Source: Lysinibacillus pakistanensis (GTDB lineage: Bacteria; Bacillota; Bacilli; Bacillales_A; Planococcaceae). Taken from it: a stretch of 26,831 bases of DNA. Positions 1-8,806 of this stretch are shown here, one piece after another. The notes under the pieces are model-generated. The model was not told the DNA's origin. It did no database searches and saw nothing but the letters and a program-made list of their open reading frames with translations. Both the position numbers and the translations under genes were made by a program. Numbering within the stretch: the stretch's first letter is position 1; every line of letters begins with the position of its first letter. The stretch spans positions 1 through 26,831 of the forward strand of contig BBDJ01000047.1 of the NCBI GenBank assembly GCA_001312325.1. Reading direction: 5' to 3'.

Positions 1-437
<437 letters not shown>

Positions 438-524
438 TTACCTCTTTTTTTGATAAATAGGATGTTCATAGTTTATTTTTTGGAAGTTTTATTGAAAAGT
501 TGTTTTATGCCAGATTATAACTTT

Positions 525-554
525 AAAAAAACTTAATTTAATTAATATATTAAG
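525..554 (-). terminator. Possible weak terminator of the glycosyltransferase gene
   Basis: On the minus strand an AT-rich inverted repeat (CTTAAT, arms at 549-554 and 532-537) overlaps the glycosyltransferase stop codon and is followed by seven T (525-531 as A on the plus strand). The stem is short and all but one pair are A-T, so it could be leaky, allowing read-through into the collagen-like gene. Confidence 0.35.
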
Positions 555-1635
555 AGCTCTTATGGTCTTTCGCTAAGATTCGTTCAAAATACTTTTTATT
601 GTGTAAAACCTTTTCATCATTTGGAATAAACGATCTAGCTAATTCATTATGGGCATTGGCTAGTTCGTATTGTTGCAAGCGGTCAAAAAGTACACAAAGT
701 TGTAAATGAGGTAACCACGTAGTATAGATTTTATTTTGGAATGGGGCGTTTGGGTTTTGTTTAATGACGAGGGCTTGTTCGTACCAGAATATAGCTTCGT
801 AATTTTTATTATTATCCATAAAATGGAATCCGAGTCTACAACACGCTTCTGGGCGGGGAATATCATATTCGAAGCTTCTCAATATAGAGCTCAAATAATT
901 CTCTTTATCATTTAAATTGGAATAGCAATCTGCTAATTTGTAGCATGCTTGAATATTATCTTCTACCCAGCCCAATTTAGAGGTTAAAAATGTTTCATAG
1001 TAAAATAGTGCATCCTCAAATTGTCCATGATCTAGTAATTCATTTGCGTAATAAAATGTATCACGAGGGGAAAGAGGTTCTCCAGATTGGACGAGTTGCC
1101 TATAGATATTAATATTTCGAGTATGATCATGACTAAGTGGTAAATGGCTGACAGCGACATTACTATCTAAAAGATGGCCACCTACCTCTAAATATTCGTG
1201 GACAGCTCCTATCCATTGAAAGTGTTTATCCCTTTTTACTAAACGATATCTTCTTATTAGAGAGCTTACATGGCCCTCACTATCAAAACTTAAGTGATAA
1301 TTCATTGAAACTGCGTCTATATTTGAGTGTAATGATTGTTTTAGAGATTTAAATTTCTCCTGATCCTCCGCTAAAAATACATCGTCTGCATCAAGCCATA
1401 AAATATACTCCTTTGTTGCTTGTTGAAATGAAAAATTTCGTGCTGCTGCAAAATGATGAATCCAATTAAAATCAAAAATTCGATCTGTAAATTGTTTAGC
1501 GATTTCCTTTGTACTATCGGTAGAACCCGTATCAATAATATTAATCTCATCAACCAAGTCTTTAACGGATGCTAAACATCTACCAATAACATCCTCTTCA
1601 TTTTTTACGATCATACATAAGCTAATTGACACCAT
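550..1635 (-). CDS. Family 2 glycosyltransferase with C-terminal TPR-like repeats
   Basis: Intact 361-residue protein. The start is placed at ATG 1635, preceded by GGAAAGGAGG; the open frame extends further upstream to 1773 but those codons lack a family-like sequence. Residues 1-110 carry the GT-A fold signature: SLCMIVKNEE at the N-terminus, IIDTGSTDST (nucleotide binding) and the metal-binding LWLDADD. This subfamily transfers a sugar from a nucleotide sugar, typically to protein or peptide acceptors. The second half, about residues 190-340, is helical with YANELLDHGQFEDALFYYE and similar segments that look like TPR units, which usually bind the protein acceptor. It lies just upstream of, and co-oriented with, the collagen-like gene, so modification of that threonine-rich repeat is a reasonable inference. 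No signal peptide: cytoplasmic. Confidence 0.85.
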   Translation of the reverse strand: MVSISLCMIVKNEEDVIGRCLASVKDLVDEINIIDTGSTDSTKEIAKQFTDRIFDFNWIHHFAAARNFSFQQATKEYILWLDADDVFLAEDQEKFKSLKQSLHSNIDAVSMNYHLSFDSEGHVSSLIRRYRLVKRDKHFQWIGAVHEYLEVGGHLLDSNVAVSHLPLSHDHTRNINIYRQLVQSGEPLSPRDTFYYANELLDHGQFEDALFYYETFLTSKLGWVEDNIQACYKLADCYSNLNDKENYLSSILRSFEYDIPRPEACCRLGFHFMDNNKNYEAIFWYEQALVIKQNPNAPFQNKIYTTWLPHLQLCVLFDRLQQYELANAHNELARSFIPNDEKVLHNKKYFERILAKDHKSS

Positions 1636-1786
1636 AACTAAAATAGCCTCCTTTCCAGAATCTATGTAGTATATGTTTTCTAAAGGAGGAGAGTTGGATA
1701 AATGTTTGTTAGTAGTATTATTTTTATAATGGATCTGACAATGCCGCTGGTTTGTCATAGAATTACCAATCAAGTTTCACTCGGAT

Positions 1787-1800
1787 TTCACAAATGTGAA
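1787..1800. promoter_or_regulatory. Inverted repeat TTCACA-AA-TGTGAA upstream of the lipoprotein/two-component operon
   Basis: Perfect 6-bp arms separated by 2 bp, in the divergent gap between the glycosyltransferase and the lipoprotein gene. A good -10-like TATAAT lies at 1725-1730, but I see no convincing -35 for it. The half-site TGTGAA resembles sites of redox-type regulators in Bacillus (Rex/ResD halves), but the spacing does not match Rex. Regulator unknown. Confidence 0.4.
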
Positions 1801-1822
1801 GTATAGTTAAGAGGCAGAGGTG

Positions 1823-2793
1823 ATGATGTTGAAAAGGATTGCATTCTTCATTCTTTCTTTACTTCTAGTAGTATGGTTGGCTGGCTGTAAGGAATTATCC
1901 TTTAAGCCTATCAAGAGCAAACAGAACTTTATTGCGTCTTTAAATATACAAGAACCATCATTAGATTTTATAGATGAACAGGGGAAGGTAATTGCCACAT
2001 GGTTGTTCGATAAAGCTTATACTGGTGCAGTATTGCTGGGAGACAATCGAATATTATTGTTCGGTCATCAGTTAGATAAAATTGATGTTTATACATTATC
2101 AACTGGGGAAAAGCTCTATTCAAAAAAAAGTGAAGATGGGTACTACAAATGTTTATTATTCCGAAAATGATAAACAATTCTTTATTACGAATAGCACCAC
2201 GAATACAGTGACAAGCTTTGATGAGAAGGGAAATGAGCTTGCCTCACAGCAGTTAGGTAATTACCCTATGTCCATGGTAGCTTTTAAGGAAAAGCTATAT
2301 ATCATAAATTTTAAAGATACCAAATTATCAATTTTAAATGTCAAAAATCTGAAGGTTGAACAGGAATGGGTCATTCCAAAATCAGCACATGGTTTAGCGA
2401 TAATAGAAGAGACAAATGAACTGTGGGTTGGAGGGCATGGTGATGGCAGTAAACCTAATAGCTCTGTAAAGCGTTATGCTTTAGCTACAGGCGAATTGCA
2501 AGGTGAAATAGAGATGCCGTTAATGCCTGTAGGATTAACAAAAACGAAAGATTCAGTACTTGTAATTAGTCATGGACATAATGAATTATATGTAGCTGAC
2601 TTTAATGGTAAGGTGAAATGGCAGCTAGAGGTAGGGGCTAATCCATTTGTTGTTGATCAATTTAAGAATTATATTGTAGTTGCCGGGTATGATGATCACA
2701 CATTGTATTTTATTAAGGATGGTCATGTAGAAAAAAACAGTGGATGTTGGAAAAGGTGCATTTCAACTGTTAGTGAGGGAGGAAAAATTGTGA
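1823..2793 (+). CDS. Beta-propeller (YncE/SMP-30-like) surface lipoprotein; two frame breaks
   Basis: Signal peptide with a lipobox: hydrophobic LLLVVWLAGC, so Cys about 22 would be lipidated and the protein anchored outside the membrane. The rest is made of repeated beta-propeller blades, e.g. QFFITNSTTNTVTSFDEKG, KLYIINFKDTKLSILNVKN and NELYVADFNGKVKWQLE. Two one-base breaks interrupt it: one A too many in the A8 run at 2122-2129 and one in the A7 run at 2731-2737. With both removed it is 322 residues and ends ...FQLLVREEKL with TGA at 2791-2793, overlapping the GTG of the next gene. Start choice among GTG 1820, ATG 1823, ATG 1826 and TTG 1829 is uncertain; AGAGG at 1816-1820 favours the later ones. 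As the first gene of a two-component operon it may be a ligand-binding or stress-monitoring partner of the kinase; that is inference. Confidence 0.75.
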
Positions 2794-3473
2794 CAACTGT
2801 ATTAATTGTTGATGATGAGCGAGATATGCGCAATCTAATAGAGATGATGCTTAATAATTCTAATTTTGAAACCTTTACTGCAGCAAGTGGTATGGAGGCA
2901 TATGATATTATTGTTCGTGAACAAATTGATTTGGTTTTACTAGATGTTATGATGCCGCATGAGGATGGCTTTGTAGTATGTCAAAGTATCCGAGCAATGT
3001 CGAATGTACCAATCATATTTTTAACTGCCCGTGACGCAAATGAAGATAAGGTAAAGGGGCTAACGCTTGGCGGGGATGATTATATTGTCAAGCCATTCAC
3101 AGTCGAGGAGCTACTAGCTCGTATACGTGCGGTTTTGAGAAGAACTGGCTCAAGAATAACGGAAATACAGCAAAAATATATTGTTATTGGACCAATAAAG
3201 TTAGATGAAATATCTCGAAAAGTTTCTGTGAATGATAAAAGTATCCCACTTACGCTAAAGGAATTTGAACTATTGCAGCTATTTATGAAAAATCCAGGAA
3301 ATGCATATACGCGTGAGCAATTATTAGAACGCATTTGGGATATTGATTATATTGGTGGAACAAGAACTGTGGATACACATATTAAAACGTTACGGCTGAA
3401 GCTTGGAAAGGAAGCAGCGGCATATGTACAAACCGTCTGGGGAGTAGGCTACCGTTTTGACGCAAACGAATGA
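2790..3473 (+). CDS. OmpR-family response regulator
   Basis: Intact 227 residues. Receiver domain at 1-118 with the acidic pair Asp8-Asp9, phospho-acceptor Asp52 in LVLLDVMMP, Thr79 (FLTA) and Lys101 (VKPF). A winged-helix DNA-binding domain follows (about 130-225) with LTLKEFELLQLF and the recognition region GGTRTVDTHIKTLRLKLG, ending VWGVGYRFD. The GTG start at 2790 overlaps the stop of the lipoprotein gene and follows a strong GAGGGAGG site; its own stop overlaps the ATG of the kinase gene, so translation is probably coupled. It should activate or repress genes after phosphorylation by the adjacent kinase, perhaps including this operon. Target genes cannot be told from sequence. Confidence 0.92.
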   Translation: MTTVLIVDDERDMRNLIEMMLNNSNFETFTAASGMEAYDIIVREQIDLVLLDVMMPHEDGFVVCQSIRAMSNVPIIFLTARDANEDKVKGLTLGGDDYIVKPFTVEELLARIRAVLRRTGSRITEIQQKYIVIGPIKLDEISRKVSVNDKSIPLTLKEFELLQLFMKNPGNAYTREQLLERIWDIDYIGGTRTVDTHIKTLRLKLGKEAAAYVQTVWGVGYRFDANE

Positions 3474-4864
3474 AAAAGATTTCTACTCGTATTTGGATAT
3501 TAATTTTTACTTTTTTTAATTATAACGGTCGTATTTATGTATGTTTTGACTGATTTTTTATATGAACGACTTTATGTGGAAGACACAGAAGATATGATGA
3601 TTGAGGTCGGTACGAAGTTACAAACTATGTATCCAGGCGGAAAGGTAACAGATGAATTTATTGCAGATATTGAACATTATAGTAATTATTCAAATTTAAA
3701 TATTTTTGCAGTTAGAAATCCTCGTGAGCTTAGCGCTTGTGTACCATTCGATATTGATTATGAAACATTGATTGGTCCAGAGGATCGCCAGCAATTATTA
3801 GCAGGTCATTATGTACAGAAAATAGGGTATGAACCTCGGTTTGACAGACAGCTTATTTCTGTAGTACTCCCATTAGTAGATCAAAATAGACTTGAAGGCA
3901 TCATCTATATTTACTTTCCATTGGCAAAAATTAGTGAGTTAGCAAATGAACAGGTTGTTTTTCTAGTTGGAAGCGCCCTATTATTTTTACTCGTAATAAG
4001 TTTTTTTAATTTATAAAGGGATTCGCCATATAATGCGACCGTTAAGTGAATTGCAAAGGGCAGTAGAAGAAATGTCGGATGGAAATTATGGAACTCGTGT
4101 GCCGGTAAATTCGAGGGATGAGATTGGCCGATTATCTAGTACCTTTAATAAAATGGCAGCATCTATACAGCAAGAGGATGAGGCGCAAAAAAACATTTTT
4201 AGCTACCGTTTCTCATGAATTACGGACGCCTATTAGTTATGTGAAAGGCTATGGTGAAGCATTGCATAATGGTTTCATACAAGAAGAACAGAAAGAAGAA
4301 ACCATTCAGCTAATTGTTCGCGAGGCAAATCGTATGGAGCGATTGACAAATGAACTGCTTCAACTAGCTCGGATGGAGAATGAGCAAAAAGAAATTACCC
4401 TATATCCAATTCCACTTGCTGAAACATTACGAGAAGTTCAAAAGATATTAACTCATCAGGCAGAAAAAAAGAGGATAGCACTCCATTTAGATGCTGACGA
4501 TGCTTTAATTATCAAAGCAGATGAAATCAAGCTGAAGCAGGTTTTTATTAATATAATAGAAAATGCTATTAATTACTCGAATGAGCAGTCAAAGATAGAA
4601 ATAGTAGCTATGGAGAATCATAACAATGCTCAGATTATAATAAAGGATTATGGAATTGGTATTCCACAGGAGGACCTACCATATGTGACTGAGCGCTTTT
4701 ATCGTGTCAATAAGGCCCGTAGTCGAGCAGATGGTGGTAGTGGCTTAGGCCTATCAATTGTGGAGCAGCTTTTAAAGCAGCTATACGGTAAAATTGAAAT
4801 TGAAAGTAAAGTAGAAAAGGGCACAACGGTGAAGATTACGTTGCCATTAATGGAGGAAGAATAA
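3470..4864 (+). CDS. Membrane sensor histidine kinase (HAMP, HisKA, HATPase); three frame breaks
   Basis: Starts at ATG 3470 within the overlap with the regulator stop. Corrected length 463 residues: first membrane segment about 7-27, extracytoplasmic sensor about 28-160, second membrane segment about 155-178, HAMP about 180-232 (RPLSELQRAVEEMSDGNYG), HisKA with the phospho-accepting His in ATVSHELRTPISY (near residue 247), then ATPase boxes N (NIIENAINYS), G1 (KDYGIGIP), F (ERFYRV) and G2 (GSGLGLSIV). Breaks are one extra base in T7 at 3511-3517, T7 at 4001-4007 and A7 at 4187-4193; each correction restores family sequence. A further A7 at 4464-4470 is in frame and real. The sensor region has no family I recognise. 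Cognate partner is the regulator just upstream. Confidence 0.88.
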
Positions 4865-5366
4865 ATGAAAAAGTGGTTGTTTGCATTAATAGCAGTACCT
4901 GCATTATTAGTTGGGTGTGGGGAAAAAGAACCGACAACATTAAAGGAGCCCGAGGTACCTCAAATACCAGATGTTGAAATTTTAACAGCAAAAGAAGTAG
5001 CAATTAATGAAACAATTGAACTTGCCGCACATGTAGAGCAGGGTGGAAAAAAATGTCGATAATGCTGCTGTAGAATTTGAGGTTTGGGAATCTGGCAAAC
5101 GTGATGAAGGACAAATGATTGAAGGGAATTTAGAGAAGGACGGCGTTTATAAAGCAACAACGACTTTCGACCATGATGGTGTTTATTATATGTACGCTCA
5201 TACAACTGCTAATGGCGTACATAATATGCCTAAACAACAAATTATAGCTGGAAACCCAGATATGTCAAAGGTTGTACCAGAGGATGACAAAGCGAAAAAC
5301 AGCATGGATAATAATATGATGAACCATGGTAATGATACAGAGCAAAGTGATGAAGAAAAAAAATGA
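4865..5366 (+). CDS. YtkA/FixH-like lipoprotein; one frame break
   Basis: ATG abuts the kinase stop and is preceded by GGAGGA. The N-terminus is a lipoprotein signal, LLVGC with the lipidated Cys at residue 18. The remainder (residues 35-130) resembles the YtkA-like/FixH Ig-type fold: ...ETIELAAHVEQGGKNVDNAAVEF..., then GVYKATTTFDHDGVYYMYAH. The A7 run at 5047-5053 has one base too many; correction joins the two halves. About 166 residues as read. The C-terminal tail is charged and Met/His/Asn-rich (NSMDNNMMNHGND), which could bind metal. The last codons are uncertain because an A8 run (5353-5360 region) precedes the stop; one A fewer would extend the tail a few residues. Known YtkA-like proteins occur with copper and respiratory assembly genes, but here the role is unproven. 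Confidence 0.72.
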
Positions 5367-5386
5367 AAAAAATCATGATTAAACAC

Positions 5387-5415
5387 TTGCATTATTGTTA
5401 AAATAGGAATATGAT
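5387..5415 (+). promoter_or_regulatory. Promoter of the tetR gene
   Basis: TTGCAT (5387-5392), 17-bp spacer, TATGAT (5410-5415): a good vegetative promoter. The operator-like repeat begins two bases after the -10, so it would cover the transcription start and permit autorepression. Confidence 0.65.
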
Positions 5416-5416
5416 A

Positions 5417-5449
5417 ATGACCAGATGACCGAAATGGTTTTCTGGTCAT
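5417..5449. promoter_or_regulatory. Operator-like inverted repeat in front of tetR
   Basis: Perfect 9-bp arms ATGACCAGA (5417-5425) and TCTGGTCAT (5441-5449) around 15 bp. The inner segment 5426-5448 begins TGACCGA and ends GGTCA over 23 bp, the same length and ends as the site before yhgE (6131-6153). Most likely the binding site of the TetR protein encoded next. A terminator for the preceding operon is a less likely reading: the following T tract is poor. Confidence 0.6.
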
Positions 5450-5502
5450 TTTGTTTCTGTGTACTAAGAATGTACATAACATAACAAGAAAGGATGTTAC
5501 CA

Positions 5503-6075
5503 ATGGATCGTAGGCAGGAAATTCTTGAAGCAGCTGCAAAATCTTTTACATTGTTTGGTTACAAGGCGACAACGATGGAGCAAGTAGCGAAAATTGCTAA
5601 TGTCGGTAAGGGTACGATTTATACATTCTTTGCAAATAAAGAAATTTTATTTCAAGAGATAGCAATGTCACTTGTACGAGAGATGAAGGCAGAAGCAGAT
5701 GCAGTGTTGGATGCATCAGCTAGTTTTATGGACAATGCACATAATGCTTTAATGAAAATGCTCCAGTTCCGTGAAAAACATCTTTTATTTGCGAAGTTAT
5801 TAGAGGAGGAAAAAGAATTACGAACGCCAGTTGTCAAACAAGTTCTCATCCGTATCGAGACTGAGATTTTATCGTATGTTGCTGAGTTAATTCAAAGGCG
5901 TATTGATAAAGGTGAGATTCGAGACTGTGATGCAGAATTAGTAAGCTATCTATTGCTAAAGGCATATCTAGCATTTGTCGTTGATTGGCATGAACTACAT
6001 GGTGATATGATTCCCGAGGAAAAGATTTTAAATCTTTTTAAAGAAACAATCTTTCGTGGACTAATTTTAACTTGA
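5503..6075 (+). CDS. TetR/AcrR-family transcriptional repressor, probable regulator of yhgE
   Basis: Intact 190 residues from ATG 5503 (AAAGG upstream at good distance); a TTG nine bases earlier is less likely. Residues 5-52 are the TetR helix-turn-helix: RQEILEAAAKSFTLFGYKATTMEQVAKIANVGKGTIYTFFANKE (shown here only as family-matching blocks AAKSFTLFGYKATTM and VGKGTIYTFFANKE). The C-terminal helices (55-190) are variable and would bind an inducer and mediate dimerisation. It sits directly before the YhgE gene, and related operators lie before both genes, so autorepression and repression of yhgE are the natural model. B. subtilis has an analogous TetR-YhgE pair (YhgD/YhgE). The inducer is unknown. 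Confidence 0.88.
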   Translation: MDRRQEILEAAAKSFTLFGYKATTMEQVAKIANVGKGTIYTFFANKEILFQEIAMSLVREMKAEADAVLDASASFMDNAHNALMKMLQFREKHLLFAKLLEEEKELRTPVVKQVLIRIETEILSYVAELIQRRIDKGEIRDCDAELVSYLLLKAYLAFVVDWHELHGDMIPEEKILNLFKETIFRGLILT

Positions 6076-6130
6076 TTACTGGATCAAGCACCAGTCTATT
6101 CATGGAAGGTTTCAATTTTTTGGATTAAAA

Positions 6131-6153
6131 TGACCGACTGACGTTTTCGGTCA
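6131..6153. promoter_or_regulatory. Operator-like inverted repeat in front of yhgE
   Basis: TGACCGA (6131-6137) and TCGGTCA (6147-6153) are perfect 7-bp arms around 9 bp. A -10-like TAAAAT (6126-6131) overlaps its first base, the same geometry as at the tetR promoter. The matching ends and 23-bp length of the site at 5426-5448 argue that one protein, the TetR regulator, binds both. Confidence 0.65.
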
Positions 6154-6178
6154 ACTAGTATAGGAGTGAGGTAATTTT

Positions 6179-8368
6179 ATGATTAAAGCTGAATGGCTGA
6201 AAATCTTGAAAACAAGAAAAATGCTTGTGTCAATCATCGCTGTATTATTTATCCCAGTCATGTATGCAGGCATGTTTTTATGGGCTTTCTGGGATCCATA
6301 TGCAGGCCTACCTAACCTACCAGTAGCAATTGTCAATGAAGATAAGGGTGCTGAAATGGATGGGGAAAAATTAGACTTAGGTGATACCCTAGTCGAAAAG
6401 CTTGTTGATAGTGAGCAATTTAATTTTATTGAAGTATCTAAAGAACAGGCTGAAAAAGGTTTAAATGGCCGTGACTATTACATGATTTTAGAAATTCCAA
6501 CAAATTTCTCTGATCATGCTACAACACTATTAGATGACAAACCTTCTAAATTAGTGATGAACTATATTCCGAATGAAGGATTAAACTTCCTTGGTGCACA
6601 GATTGGTGAAACAGCAATGGATCGTGTACGTGCGGAAGTAAATGCACAGGTTTCAGCGACTTATGCAGAAAAATTATTTGATTCCATTGCAACACTTGGA
6701 GATGGCTTTACAGAAGCTGCTGATGGCTCCAATAAGCTAGATGAAGGTGCTCAAAAAGTTGCTAATGGTGCGAAAGATTTAAAAGGTTATCTTGAGCAAC
6801 TAGCATCAAGCACAATTGAGTTATCAAATGGTACAGATAAAATCACAAAAGGTGCTGGAGATGCTGCCAAAGGTGCAAATGATTTATCTACTGGTTTAGT
6901 AAAGCTTCAGGATGGTACAGTGCAATTACAAAAAGGTGCCCAACAAGCAGCTAATGGTGCTACAAGTCTTGAGCAAGGTTTAACGCAATATACACAGGGT
7001 GTTGCGAAAGTGGAAGCGGGCTTAAACACTTTAAATGACAAACAACAACAGATTAGTTCAGGCGCAGCTTCTATTGCTGAGAACGCTGGTGCATTAAATG
7101 GTGCAGCAAACCAATTAACATCTGGCTCTGCAAAAGTAGAAGCAGGAATTACAGCCTTATCTAACCAATTACAAGGTATGATGGCTTCAATGCCTGAAGA
7201 GCAAGCAGCGGTATTAAAGCAAACATTAGCAGAGCTTCAAGCTGGAAGTGCTAGCGTGCATAATGGTTTAAATTCGTTATCTGCAGGCACAGAAAAATTA
7301 CAAGCTGGTGCAAATCAAGTTAGCTCTGGAGCTACTCAAATTGCAGCAGGTCAGGCAGAAGTGTTAGCAGGGGCTAACGCACTAACTGCAAAAAGTAATG
7401 CATTAGTGGAAGGCGCTAAGGGTCTTCAAGCAGGTAATACGACATTAGCAGCAAAATTAGGTGAACTAAATGCTGGCGTGAAAACAGCAGTAACAGGTTC
7501 TAAAACATTAGCGTCTGGTTTAAATGAATTAGCGAATGGTACAACAACTTTAAATCAAGGTACATCTACACTTGCCTCAAAATCTGGTGAGCTAGCACAG
7601 GGTTCTGCAACACTTGCAGATGGTTCAACTGAGCTTGCAGATGGTACATCAACTTTATCTGGCAAATTAGGTGAAGCAAGTGAGAAAGCAAATGAAGTTC
7701 ATGCGAATAAAGACACATATGATATGGTAGGTAGCCCAGTTCAAGTCGATAAGGAATCTGTTAACCATGTACCTAACTACGGTACAGGCTTCGCTCCATA
7801 CTTTATTTCCCTTGGCCTATTCGTTGGAGCATTATTAATTTCCATCGTTTTCCCACTAGTAGAGCCAGCTATTCGTCCGAAAAATGGAGCAGCTTGGTTT
7901 ACAAGTAAGGTGTCAGTATTAGCATTCGTCGGCTTAATTCAAACTATATTAACAGTGGTTATTGTTAAATGGGGACTTGGTCTTGAAGTAAATAATTTAG
8001 GATACTTCATATTAACAGCATTATTAACAAGCTATGTTTTCTTAGCTTTAATTCAAATGTTAGTGTCCATCTTCGGTGATCCAGGACGCTTCATAGCAAT
8101 TGTTGTACTAATTTTACAATTAACAACAAGTGCGGGAACATTCCCACTGGAGTTAATCCCATCACCGTTACAAGTATTTAATAAACTATTACCAATGACA
8201 TATACTGTTCAAGCCTTTAAATCAAGTATTTCTACAGGCGATATGACATTCTTAATGCAAAACTATGGCGTTCTTTTAGGCTTCCTAGTTGCATTCTTAG
8301 CAATTACGTTCGGATACTTCATGTTACTACACACAAAACGCTATTCCAAAGTAGCCGAAGAAAATTAA
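6179..8368 (+). CDS. yhgE: YhgE/Pip-domain membrane protein
   Basis: Intact 729 residues. One membrane helix near 13-35 (MLVSIIAVLFIPVMYAGMFLW), then a YhgE/Pip N-domain (LPVAIVNEDKGAEMDG, YYMILEIPTNFS), a very long coiled, Gly/Ala/Asn-rich stretch (about 175-510) with Leu-x-x-Gly repeats such as GANDLSTGLVKLQDGTVQL, and about five or six C-terminal helices (about 540-720) of the ABC-2 permease type. Relatives include the Lactococcus phage infection protein Pip and B. subtilis YhgE; the same architecture is seen in proteins linked to type VII secretion (EsaA/YueB-like). Export or envelope-stress efflux is plausible but substrate is not known. RBS TAGGAGTGAGG precedes ATG 6179. The gene has no homopolymer above six and is unbroken. 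Confidence 0.88.
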   Translation: MIKAEWLKILKTRKMLVSIIAVLFIPVMYAGMFLWAFWDPYAGLPNLPVAIVNEDKGAEMDGEKLDLGDTLVEKLVDSEQFNFIEVSKEQAEKGLNGRDYYMILEIPTNFSDHATTLLDDKPSKLVMNYIPNEGLNFLGAQIGETAMDRVRAEVNAQVSATYAEKLFDSIATLGDGFTEAADGSNKLDEGAQKVANGAKDLKGYLEQLASSTIELSNGTDKITKGAGDAAKGANDLSTGLVKLQDGTVQLQKGAQQAANGATSLEQGLTQYTQGVAKVEAGLNTLNDKQQQISSGAASIAENAGALNGAANQLTSGSAKVEAGITALSNQLQGMMASMPEEQAAVLKQTLAELQAGSASVHNGLNSLSAGTEKLQAGANQVSSGATQIAAGQAEVLAGANALTAKSNALVEGAKGLQAGNTTLAAKLGELNAGVKTAVTGSKTLASGLNELANGTTTLNQGTSTLASKSGELAQGSATLADGSTELADGTSTLSGKLGEASEKANEVHANKDTYDMVGSPVQVDKESVNHVPNYGTGFAPYFISLGLFVGALLISIVFPLVEPAIRPKNGAAWFTSKVSVLAFVGLIQTILTVVIVKWGLGLEVNNLGYFILTALLTSYVFLALIQMLVSIFGDPGRFIAIVVLILQLTTSAGTFPLELIPSPLQVFNKLLPMTYTVQAFKSSISTGDMTFLMQNYGVLLGFLVAFLAITFGYFMLLHTKRYSKVAEEN

Positions 8369-8384
8369 AATTCAACTTACTATG

Positions 8385-8415
8385 CACCCACCAATTAAAT
8401 GGTGGGTGTTTTTTT
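8385..8415 (+). terminator. Rho-independent terminator after yhgE
   Basis: Arms CACCCACCA (8385-8393) and TGGTGGGTG (8400-8408), 6-nt loop, followed by seven T. Confidence 0.92.
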
Positions 8416-8456
8416 ATTGCTATTGTTTATTTAGTATTTTCAAGGGCTTGACTATT

Positions 8457-8675
8457 GAGAAATTTCTCAGATGGAGGGGAGGTCCGCTCAGGCATGTGAA
8501 GGATTCGCTCAGGTAGAAGGCAGAACAGCTCAGGTTGAGAGAAAATTCGCTCGGGTGAGAGGCAGAACAGCTCGAGTATAGAAAGGATTCGCTCAGGTGG
8601 GAGGAAAAACTGCTCGGGTAAAAGAAAAAAACTGCTCATGCTAAGTAGAATTTCGCTCAGGCAGAAAGTCTCCTC
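8457..8675. repeat. 21-bp-period imperfect tandem repeat, about nine units
   Basis: The core GCTC(A/G)GG starts at 8486, 8507, 8528, 8549, 8570, 8591, 8612, 8634 and 8655, i.e. every 21 bp with one 22-bp step; a decayed unit begins near 8465. The bases before the core alternate, TTCGCTC in odd units and AACAGCTC or AACTGCTC in even ones, so the true unit is 42 bp for most of the array. The purine-rich spacer (GGTGAGAGG-like) varies. Because 21 is a multiple of three, the minus strand stays open and spells a heptad Leu-Pro-Glu-Arg pattern, but no ribosome site precedes it and a terminator lies just upstream. I regard it as non-coding. Confidence 0.85.
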
Positions 8676-8716
8676 TACCCTGTAATGAAAAAATCTGCTA
8701 GATCCCAGAAACAACA

Positions 8717-8758
8717 ATAAAAAAACAACAGCTGATATGAGCGTATCAGCTGTTGTTT
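8717..8758 (-). terminator. Minus-strand terminator after yhfH
   Basis: Perfect 15-bp arms (8723-8737 and 8744-8758; AAACAACAGCTGATA and its complement) with a 6-nt loop. On the minus strand the stem runs into TTTTTTTATT (8717-8725 region), so it ends transcription from yhfH. On the plus strand only three T follow. Confidence 0.85.
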
Positions 8759-8806
8759 CGTAAGTGTAAGAGATTTAATTAAGGGTTCATCAAAAATGAT
8801 GAGGGG

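Noticed and set aside
1702..1806. Possible 34-codon plus-strand ORF behind AAAGGAGG at 1682-1689
   Set aside because: The spacing to ATG 1702 is 12 nt, too long, and the sequence shows no recognisable features. The nearer TTG at 1694 opens only 11 codons. Not enough to call.
5417..5460. Rho-independent terminator for the preceding two-component operon
   Set aside because: The stem lies just after a good promoter and its T tract is interrupted; the matching site before yhgE makes an operator the better explanation.
8457..8675. CRISPR array
   Set aside because: Units are 21 bp with no distinct spacers; repeats are degenerate, and no cas gene is near.
8427..8717. Minus-strand 96-codon frame with Leu-Pro-Glu-Arg heptads
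   Set aside because: Created by the 21-bp repeat; TTG start with no SD, placed directly after a strong terminator.
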